This document shows positions 57,959 to 64,000 of a DNA stretch of 64,000 bases, one piece after another. The DNA lies in the NCBI RefSeq assembly GCF_024345575.1, contig NZ_JAGQBJ010000006.1:62001-126000 (forward strand), in the 5' to 3' direction. Both the position numbers and the translations under genes were made by a program. Source of the DNA: Cyanobium sp. Morenito 9A2 (GTDB lineage: Bacteria > Cyanobacteriota > Cyanobacteriia > PCC-6307 > Cyanobiaceae). The notes under the pieces were generated by a model. The model ran no database searches. It was not told the origin of the DNA and worked only from the letters and a program-made list of their open reading frames with translations. Each line of letters begins with the position of its first letter. The stretch's first letter is position 1.

Positions 57959-58915
57959 ATGACCGAATCTTCCCGCCCCCCCGGCACCATGGGCTCCAAC
58001 CCTCTGAAGGTGGCCTTTCTCGGCCTTGGAGCCCTGGGGGAACCGATGGCCGCCAACCTGCTGACGGCGGGCGTGGCGCTCACGGTCCACAACCGCACCC
58101 GGGCGAGGGAGGAACCCCTGGCCGCCAGGGGCGCCCGGCGGGCGGCCACGGCGGCGGCGGCGGCGGCGGACGCCGACCTGCTGGCGATCTGCGTCAGCGA
58201 TGGCCCCGATGTGGAGGCGGTGCTGTTCGGAGCGGACGGGGCGGCCGAGGCCCTCCGGCCCGGCGCCCTGGTGGTGGATTTCTCCAGCATCGATCCGGCC
58301 GTCAGCCAGCAGCTGGCGGCGCGGCTGCGGCTCCAGGGGGTGGCCTACCTCGATGCCCCGGTGACCGGTGGCACCGAAGGGGCCCGCGCCGGCAGCCTCT
58401 CAGTGCTCGTGGGCGGTGCCCCGGCCGATCTGGAGCGGGCCCGGCCCGTATTGGAGGTGGTGGGGGGCCGGATCACCCACTTCGGACCGGTGGGAGCGGG
58501 CCAGCAGGCCAAGGCCGTGAACCAGGTGCTGCTCGCCGGCAGCTACACGGCGGTGGCCGAAGGCCTCTCCCTGGCCAAGCGCCTGGGGCTGCCGCTTGAT
58601 CTCCTGGTGGAGGCGCTCAAGGGCGGGGCTGCCGGTTCCTGGGCCCTGGAGCACCGCTCGGGCGCCATGGTGAGCGGCCACTTTCCCCTCGGCTTCAAAC
58701 TCGAACTGCACCGCAAGGATCTCGGCATCGCCCTCGCCGCCGCCAGCGCCCTGCAGCTGGAACTGCCGATCAGCGCCCAGGTGGCCGCCATCGAGGACGA
58801 ACTGATCGCAGCGGGCTTCGGCACAGAGGACGTCGCCGCCCTGGCCCGTTGGTACGGCCAGAGCCAGGGGCCAACCGGGAGTGTGCGGACGGCCCCCGGT
58901 ACGCTCAGATCTTGA
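57959..58915 (+). CDS. NAD(P)-dependent beta-hydroxyacid dehydrogenase family
   Basis: 318 residues. The Rossmann motif is VAFLGLGALGEPMAANLLTAG; VDFSSIDPAVSQQLAARL, DAPVTGGTEGARAGSLSVLVGG and the catalytic Lys in GAGQQAKAVNQVLLAG place it in the 3-hydroxyisobutyrate / tartronate semialdehyde reductase / glyoxylate reductase family. Substrate cannot be read from sequence. Divergent from the small secreted pair. Confidence 0.9.
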   Translation: MTESSRPPGTMGSNPLKVAFLGLGALGEPMAANLLTAGVALTVHNRTRAREEPLAARGARRAATAAAAAADADLLAICVSDGPDVEAVLFGADGAAEALRPGALVVDFSSIDPAVSQQLAARLRLQGVAYLDAPVTGGTEGARAGSLSVLVGGAPADLERARPVLEVVGGRITHFGPVGAGQQAKAVNQVLLAGSYTAVAEGLSLAKRLGLPLDLLVEALKGGAAGSWALEHRSGAMVSGHFPLGFKLELHRKDLGIALAAASALQLELPISAQVAAIEDELIAAGFGTEDVAALARWYGQSQGPTGSVRTAPGTLRS

Positions 58916-59684
58916 GGGCGGCGGCGCTGCTCACCACCCGCACGCGCTTGCTGGCACTGACGATGCCATCGGGATGGACCAGCAGCACCGCCCAGATCTG
59001 GCCTCCGGGTTGATCGGGCGCCAGCACCGTTTTGAACAGCCCGCCGCCGCCCAGGGCGGCGAGACGCACCTCGGGGCTTTCCTGGGCCGCCGCCTGCTCG
59101 GGCGTGACGGCCGAGAGGCCCCCGGCGGCGACGGCGCCGTTGAGGGGTTCATCGAACACCACGTCCACGTCGTAACGCTGGCCGGTGAGGACCGCATCGG
59201 GGATCAGCAGACTCACCTTCAGATCGGCGTCGCCGCTGCGCAGGATCGAGCTCTCCTGGATCACCTCCTGGGCGGAGAGCCTCGCGCCGCTGGTGCTGAC
59301 AGCGAGCACCTGCTCCGCCAGAAGGCGGTACTTGAAGGGGCCCTCCGTGCGCGAACCTGTGATGCGCAGGGTGAGGCTGGCGCGGCCATCGGCCAGGGGC
59401 GGGCCACTGAGCACCTGCCAGCGGGCATCGGGGAAGCGCTCCTTGAAGCTGCGGCGGCGGCCCTCGATCAAGGCCGGCACCAGGCCGGGACCGGGCACCA
59501 GCACGGCGGCGAGGGCCCCAGGGGCCCCGCTGTTGAGCGCCGTCTCCAGGCTCTGTAGGGCAGGAGTCAGCAGCGACGCAGCGGAAGCGGAAGGGGTGGC
59601 CGCCTGAGCAGACCCCGTCGCCGTCGGCAGGACCAGGGCCGCAGCAGCCAGCAACGCGGGCAGCCAGGGGCGAAGCAGCGACAT
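58905..59684 (-). CDS. Conserved hypothetical secreted protein
   Basis: 259 residues from ATG 59684. A signal peptide (about 3-28, ending GSAQA) precedes an alpha/beta-looking mature domain with LTLRITGSRTEGPFKYRLLAEQ, RLSAQEVIQESSILRSGDAD and LIPDAVLTGQRYDVDVVFDEPL. The pattern recalls cyanobacterial exported proteins of unknown function. It overlaps the convergent dehydrogenase gene by 11 bp. Confidence 0.6.
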   Translation of the reverse strand: MSLLRPWLPALLAAAALVLPTATGSAQAATPSASAASLLTPALQSLETALNSGAPGALAAVLVPGPGLVPALIEGRRRSFKERFPDARWQVLSGPPLADGRASLTLRITGSRTEGPFKYRLLAEQVLAVSTSGARLSAQEVIQESSILRSGDADLKVSLLIPDAVLTGQRYDVDVVFDEPLNGAVAAGGLSAVTPEQAAAQESPEVRLAALGGGGLFKTVLAPDQPGGQIWAVLLVHPDGIVSASKRVRVVSSAAALKI

Positions 59685-59753
59685 CGGGCACACCGGAGGT
59701 GGCCTTTAAGTTAGGCGCGCTCACCCGCGCCAGCGGCGCCTCAGCTGACATCC

Positions 59754-60836
59754 ATGACCCGGCTTCTGATCGCCGCCAGCGGGACGGGGGGCCATCTCTT
59801 CCCCGCCCTGGCCGTCGCCGATGCCCTGCCCTCCGACTGGTCGGTGTGCTGGCTGGGGGTGCCCGACCGGCTCGAACGCGAACTGGTGCCCAGCCGCTAC
59901 CCACTGCACACCGTGCGGGCGGGCGGCCTCCAGGGCCGGGGCCTGCGCAAGCTCTGCCAACTGCTCCGGCTGCTGCTGGCCAGCCGCGACGTCCGCCGGC
60001 TGATCCGGCGGGAGCGGATTCAGCTGGTGTTCAGCACCGGTGGCTACATCGCCGCCCCAGTGATCCTGGCCGCCAGAAGCTGCGGCGTGCCGGTGGTGTT
60101 GCACGAATCCAACGGTGTCCCCGGGCGCGTCACCCGTCTGCTGGGTCGGCTGTGCACGCGGGTGGCCGTGGGGCTCCCGGAGGCCCAGCGGCGGCTGCCG
60201 AACTGCCACCCCCTGCTCACGGGCACCCCCGTGCGCCGAGCGTTCCTGGAGCCCGCCGCCCTGCCCGGCTGGGTGCCCCGCGGGGAGGGCCCGCTGCTGT
60301 TGGTGATGGGGGGCAGCCAGGGGGCCGTGGGGCTCAACCGGATGCTGCGCCCCCGGCTCCCCGCCCTGCTGGCCGCCGGTGTGCGGGTGGTGCACCTGAG
60401 CGGCAGCAGCGATCCGGAGGCGGGCCGCCTCCAGCACCCCCTCTACCTGGAGCTCCCTTTCAGCGAGGAGATGCCGGGCCTGCTGCAGCACGCCGATCTG
60501 GTGCTCAGTCGAGCAGGGGCCGGCAGCCTGGCGGAACTGGCCGTGAGCGGGGCACCCGCGATCCTGGTGCCCTTTCCCCAGGCCGCCGACCGCCACCAGG
60601 ATGCCAATGCAGCAGCAGCGGCGGCCCTGGGGGCGGCGGTGATCGTTTGGCAGCACTCGCCCGACGAAACAGCCCTGGGCGAGGCGATCTGGCACCTGCT
60701 GGGGCCCCGTCTGCGAGGTACCGATGGCGCCGCTGATCCCCTGCTCACGCTGCGCCATGGCATGGGACGCCTGGCGGTGCGCGACGCCGACAGGCAGCTG
60801 GTGGCCCTGCTCGAAGCGCTCAGGCCAGGGCCCTGA
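59754..60836 (+). CDS. murG: UDP-N-acetylglucosamine-N-acetylmuramyl-(pentapeptide) transferase
   Basis: 360 residues, GT28. The N-terminal [18 protein letters not shown] loop and [17 protein letters not shown] bind the lipid acceptor face; [34 protein letters not shown] and [14 protein letters not shown] bind UDP-GlcNAc. It makes lipid II at the inner membrane. The 3' end overlaps the convergent aminotransferase by 17 bp. Confidence 0.95.
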   Translation: MTRLLIAASGTGGHLFPALAVADALPSDWSVCWLGVPDRLERELVPSRYPLHTVRAGGLQGRGLRKLCQLLRLLLASRDVRRLIRRERIQLVFSTGGYIAAPVILAARSCGVPVVLHESNGVPGRVTRLLGRLCTRVAVGLPEAQRRLPNCHPLLTGTPVRRAFLEPAALPGWVPRGEGPLLLVMGGSQGAVGLNRMLRPRLPALLAAGVRVVHLSGSSDPEAGRLQHPLYLELPFSEEMPGLLQHADLVLSRAGAGSLAELAVSGAPAILVPFPQAADRHQDANAAAAAALGAAVIVWQHSPDETALGEAIWHLLGPRLRGTDGAADPLLTLRHGMGRLAVRDADRQLVALLEALRPGP

Positions 60837-61929
60837 GCTCCCAGGCCAGGGCCCTGAGGATCCGTTGGTTGCCAGGGCGGTCCTGAAGCCCGATCCGCAG
60901 CCATTCGGGCCCCAGGCCCGTGAAGGAGCGGCCATCGCGCAACAGCACCCGGTGCTGGTCCTCCAGGCGCTCGCGCAGGGGCACCAACGAGCGCTCGCCA
61001 CGCACCAGCAGGAAATTCGCCGCCGAGGGCAGGGGGTGCAGACCCGGCAAGGCCGCCAGGCGCTGGTGCAACCAGGGGCCCTCGGAGCCCACCCAGCGGC
61101 GCACCCGCCGGGGCCAGTGCCCATCGGTGAGCAGGGCCTCACCGGCGGCGGCGGCCAGGGCGTTCACGGGCCAGGGATCGCGCCAGCCGCTCCAGCGCCG
61201 CAGGCGCTCGGGCGCGGCGACGGCATAGCCCAAGCGCAGGCCAGCCATGGCAAACAGTTTGGTGAGGCTGCGGATCACCACCAGGTTGGGGTACTCGGCC
61301 ACCAGAGGGATCAGGGATTCGGCCTCCCCCCCCGGCACCAAAGGCAAAAAGGCCTCATCGACGATCACCAGCGCCAGGCGATCCAGAAGAGGCTCAAGGC
61401 TGGCGCGCGACCACAGCTGGCCCGTGGGGTTGTGGGGGTTGGTGATCCAAAGCACCTGGGCGGGCACCTGCGCAAGGCCGGGATCCGGAAACGGCAGGGG
61501 CCAGACGGCAGGCCAATCGAGGGTCAGGGGCAGGTGCCGCCAGGCACCCCCCCAGCAGCCCAGGGCACGTTCGTAGTCGGCGAAGCCCGGGGCGGGCAGC
61601 AGGCTGACGCCGGCGGCCGCGGCCTCCCGTGCCACCCAGGTGAACAGCTCAGCGGCGCCATTGCCCGGCAGCACCTGGGCGGGATCCAGCCCGTGCAGGC
61701 GGGCCATCGCCTCCCTGAGGGAGGTGTAGGTGCGATCGGGATAGGCGCGAAGCGGGGCGCTGCGCAGGGCCCGGCGCAGGGCGGCGGCGGGGGTGAAGGG
61801 CACCAGGGAGGCGCTGGCATCCAGCAGCTGGTCTGGGCGGCAGCCCAGGCGCCGGGCGGTGGCCTCGAGGTTGCCGCCATGGCGCTCGATCGGAGCGGGG
61901 CGTGCGCTGGACAAGGGGAAAGGGGCCAA
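60820..61929 (-). CDS. CobD/HisC-like PLP aminotransferase (threonine-phosphate decarboxylase-like)
   Basis: 369 residues, fold type [15 protein letters not shown] at the N-terminus and the substrate-loop [17 protein letters not shown] are CobD-like; [13 protein letters not shown], the Asp in [15 protein letters not shown] and the PLP Lys in [19 protein letters not shown] complete the site. CobD makes the aminopropanol phosphate arm of cobamides; in cyanobacteria, which make pseudocobalamin, this is the likely role, with an alternative as a HisC-type enzyme. Confidence 0.8.
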   Translation of the reverse strand: MAPFPLSSARPAPIERHGGNLEATARRLGCRPDQLLDASASLVPFTPAAALRRALRSAPLRAYPDRTYTSLREAMARLHGLDPAQVLPGNGAAELFTWVAREAAAAGVSLLPAPGFADYERALGCWGGAWRHLPLTLDWPAVWPLPFPDPGLAQVPAQVLWITNPHNPTGQLWSRASLEPLLDRLALVIVDEAFLPLVPGGEAESLIPLVAEYPNLVVIRSLTKLFAMAGLRLGYAVAAPERLRRWSGWRDPWPVNALAAAAGEALLTDGHWPRRVRRWVGSEGPWLHQRLAALPGLHPLPSAANFLLVRGERSLVPLRERLEDQHRVLLRDGRSFTGLGPEWLRIGLQDRPGNQRILRALAWELRALA

Positions 61930-61961
61930 TCCCCCTAGCCTGACGCCACCTGCGCCGCCCC

Positions 61962-62888
61962 ATGACCTCCCTGGTCTCTGTCGTCGCCCAGATCAGCCGC
62001 GTGCTGCTCGGCAAGGAGCGCCAAGTGCGGCTGGCGGTGAGCGGCCTGGTGGCCGGCGGGCACCTGCTTTTCGAGGACCTGCCCGGGATGGGCAAGACCA
62101 CCCTCGCTGAGGCCCTGGCGCGCAGCTTTGATCTGGATTTCCGCCGGGTGCACTTCACCAGCGATCTGCTGCCGGCCGATCTCACCGGCATCCGCCTGTT
62201 CGATCAGAACCAGGGCGCATTCCGCTTTGAGCCCGGCCCCCTGTTCGCCCAGGTGCTGCTGGCCGATGAGATCAACCGGGCCAGCCCGCGCACCCAGAGC
62301 GCCCTTCTTGAGGCGATGGCGGCCGGACGGGTGAGCGTGGATGGCACCAGCCACCCACTGCCCCAGCCCTTCTTCGTGATCGCCACCCAGAACGGCCTCG
62401 ATCAATCCGGCACCGCGCCGCTGCCGGAATCCCAGCTCGACCGCTTCTTGATGCGCCTGAGCCTGGGTTTCCCCGACCGGGAGGCGGAGCGGGCCCTGCT
62501 GGCGGGGGAAGGCCTGGCCTTGGCCGAGCTGCACGCCTTGCTGAGCCCGCAGCAACTCCTGGAGGAACAACAACGCTGTCGCCAGCAGCACGCCTCCGCC
62601 GCACTGCTCGATTACGTGCTCGATCTGGTGGCCCAGAGCCGCCAAGCGGGGCCCGGAACCGGGACCCTGGCCGGAAACGGTGCGGCGCTCTCACCCCGGG
62701 CCGCCCAGGCGCTGCTGCAGGCGGGCCGGGCCTGGTCGCTGATCGAGGGGCGCGATTTCGTCAAACCCGACGACATTCAGGCAGTGTTCGCGGCGGTGTG
62801 CGAGCACCGGCTCGATGGCGGCGCGCCCCAGGGGGCGGAGGACGCCCTCTGCCGTCCGCTGTTGGAGGCGGTGGATGGCCTGCGCTGA
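61962..62888 (+). CDS. MoxR family AAA+ ATPase
   Basis: 308 residues. Walker A EDLPGMGKTTLAEALA, Walker B VLLADEINRASPRTQSALLE, sensor 1 FFVIATQNGLDQSG and the second-region-of-homology Arg block are typical of the MoxR/RavA subfamily. It probably acts as a chaperone with the downstream DUF58 and transglutaminase-type partners. Divergent from the CobD-like gene by 32 bp. Confidence 0.93.
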   Translation: MTSLVSVVAQISRVLLGKERQVRLAVSGLVAGGHLLFEDLPGMGKTTLAEALARSFDLDFRRVHFTSDLLPADLTGIRLFDQNQGAFRFEPGPLFAQVLLADEINRASPRTQSALLEAMAAGRVSVDGTSHPLPQPFFVIATQNGLDQSGTAPLPESQLDRFLMRLSLGFPDREAERALLAGEGLALAELHALLSPQQLLEEQQRCRQQHASAALLDYVLDLVAQSRQAGPGTGTLAGNGAALSPRAAQALLQAGRAWSLIEGRDFVKPDDIQAVFAAVCEHRLDGGAPQGAEDALCRPLLEAVDGLR

Positions 62889-62903
62889 GGGGACCGATCG
62901 TCC

Positions 62904-63842
62904 ATGACCAAGGCCCGTGAGCGCTTCCCCGACCGCTTGATCCGCCCCAGACAGGGCAATGGACTGGTGCTCGGGCTGCGCAACCTTTACATCCTCCCCA
63001 CCCGCTTCGGCTGGTTGTGGTTGCTGAGCTGCCTGGTGCTTTACCTGCTGGGCATCAACGGCGGCAGCAATGGCCCCTTGCTGCTGGGGTTTCTGGGCAC
63101 GGGCCTGCTTCTGATCAGCCTGCACCTCACCCAGTTCAACCTGCAGGGGCTGCGCCTGCGCTGCGGTGAGCCGGCGGGGGGCTTCGCCGGCGAGACCTTG
63201 TCCTATCCCCTCTGGCTCAACAGCCGGGTCAACCGCTATGCCCTGCAGCTCCAGTTCCGCTCCAGCGGTGGGTCGATCACTGCCGTGACGCTGACCCCAG
63301 GCGAACAGCTGATCAATGTGGCCTGGAGCAGCCCCCAGCGGGGGGAGCTCAGGCCCGGGCGCCTGCGGATCTGGTCCACGGCGCCCCTGGGGCTGTTCCA
63401 CTGCTGGAGCGTCTGGGAGCCCAGCGTCCCCCAACTGGTCTACCCCCAGCGCCTGGACGGGCCCGTGGCGGTGGTGGCAGAGGGGGAAAAGACCGCGGAT
63501 CAACCCGCGCGCACGGGCGCGCGCCCTGCCGGCAGTGATGACTGGAGCGACCTGCGGCCCCACCGGCCCGAGGAGGGCCTCGGGCGGCTGGCCTGGAAAC
63601 AGCTGGCCCGCAGCGGAGGCCGCTACAGCAAGCGCTTCGAGGATCCGGTGCCCCGCCACGGCCTGCTCGCACTCCACCCGGAGGTCCCCAGGGAACGGGG
63701 CCTGTGTCACCTGAGCGCTCGCATCGCCCAGTTGGGCCAGGGCCAGGCGTCCTACGGCCTGCGGCTGGGGGACCTGACGATCCCGATGGGCAGCGGCAAG
63801 GGCCAGCGGGAGCGTTGCCTGCGGGCCCTGGCCCGGCTCTGA
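62904..63842 (+). CDS. DUF58 (von Willebrand-like) protein, MoxR partner
   Basis: 312 residues. Two N-terminal membrane helices (about 30-50 and 52-75) are followed by a beta domain and the DUF58 motif, here DDWSDLRPHRPEEGLGRLAWKQLAR (the D-x-R...W-K pattern) around residue 213-235. Family members sit in MoxR-DUF58-transglutaminase operons. It starts 15 bp after the MoxR stop. Confidence 0.9.
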   Translation: MTKARERFPDRLIRPRQGNGLVLGLRNLYILPTRFGWLWLLSCLVLYLLGINGGSNGPLLLGFLGTGLLLISLHLTQFNLQGLRLRCGEPAGGFAGETLSYPLWLNSRVNRYALQLQFRSSGGSITAVTLTPGEQLINVAWSSPQRGELRPGRLRIWSTAPLGLFHCWSVWEPSVPQLVYPQRLDGPVAVVAEGEKTADQPARTGARPAGSDDWSDLRPHRPEEGLGRLAWKQLARSGGRYSKRFEDPVPRHGLLALHPEVPRERGLCHLSARIAQLGQGQASYGLRLGDLTIPMGSGKGQRERCLRALARL

Positions 63843-63900
63843 TGGCACGTCACCGATGGCAAGGCATGAATGGCCCGTCAGCCATGGGCGAGGTCCTGCC

Positions 63901-64000
63901 ATGAGACCAGCTCACGGCCCCCTCAGCCCCCGGGCGATCCGGCTCCAGCAGATCGGCCTGGGCAGCCTGGTGCTGCAGGTGGTGATGAGCGATCGACTCC
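63901..64000 (+). CDS. Start of a gene, possibly transglutaminase-like (TgpA/DUF3488), cut by window end
   Basis: ATG 63901 opens MRPAHGPLSPRAIRLQQIG and continues to the window edge. Only 33 codons are visible; an amphipathic to hydrophobic N-terminus (LGSLVLQVVM) follows. The usual third gene of MoxR-DUF58 operons is a membrane transglutaminase-like protein, so that is the contextual guess. Confidence 0.4.
   Translation, partial: MRPAHGPLSPRAIRLQQIGLGSLVLQVVMSDRL

Overview
The window is about 64 kb of very GC-rich bacterial DNA and reads as a chromosomal segment of an alpha-picocyanobacterium (Cyanobium / freshwater or brackish Synechococcus type). The basis is chlM (Mg-protoporphyrin methyltransferase), ndhH of the NDH-1 complex, a phylloquinone branch ending in a phytyltransferase (menF, menA, menC, menE and a DHNA-CoA thioesterase), a Ycf29/Rre1-type response regulator, and small cyanobacterial families such as DUF3285. 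Genes are densely packed, mostly with 4-bp ATGA/GTGA overlaps or short convergent overlaps. I saw no tRNA, rRNA, insertion sequence or CRISPR array.

Layout. 0-3 kb: the 3' part of an Anbu-like proteasome-fold peptidase, a 1.2-kb stretch without an intact gene, and a PIG-V-like membrane glycosyltransferase. 3-7.8 kb: SUI1, cysC, an AI-2E-type permease with purE, nagA and chlM; a perfect 19-bp inverted repeat lies between the divergent purE and nagA. 7.8-10.3 kb: a pentameric ligand-gated ion channel homologue divergent from a periplasmic amino-acid-type binding protein, with start codons on the same CATG. 10.5-19.8 kb: an RluA-like protein lacking the catalytic Asp, the response regulator, a cysteine desulfurase with a start-codon problem, DUF456, rsmH, ndhH, the DHNA-CoA thioesterase and small membrane or secreted proteins. 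19.8-24.6 kb: menE-menC-menA, divergent from menF. 24.6-32.7 kb: gshB-grxC, prfB with its programmed +1 frameshift, DUF3285, ybeY, dgkA, trpG/pabA, an MBL-fold protein, hisC and argS.

32.8-39.6 kb is an accessory block, all on the minus strand. It holds (i) a translationally coupled trio: a c-type-heme DUF3365-HAMP sensor without an output domain, a PhnD-like binding lipoprotein, and a class III nucleotidyl cyclase fused to a Ser/Thr kinase with three C-terminal helical repeats; and (ii) a glycine-rich-repeat (GRR) RiPP cassette of binding protein, precursor with about ten Phe/Trp-X-Asn motifs, and radical SAM/SPASM maturase. The heme-sensor gene looks clearly less GC-rich than its surroundings.

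39.7-64 kb returns mostly to housekeeping genes (nadC, mnmE, relA/spoT, rluD, ylqF, pgk, murG, a CobD-like aminotransferase, a MoxR-DUF58 pair). Interspersed are a doubly disrupted selO pseudogene, a fused two-NBD peptide-type ABC ATPase, a LuxR regulator with a degenerate receiver, a 1039-residue GH9 cellulase with two CBM2-like modules and no visible signal peptide, and a tandem pair of related small secreted proteins. The strongest candidates for undescribed biology are the heme sensor / binding protein / cyclase-kinase trio and the channel / binding-protein pair.
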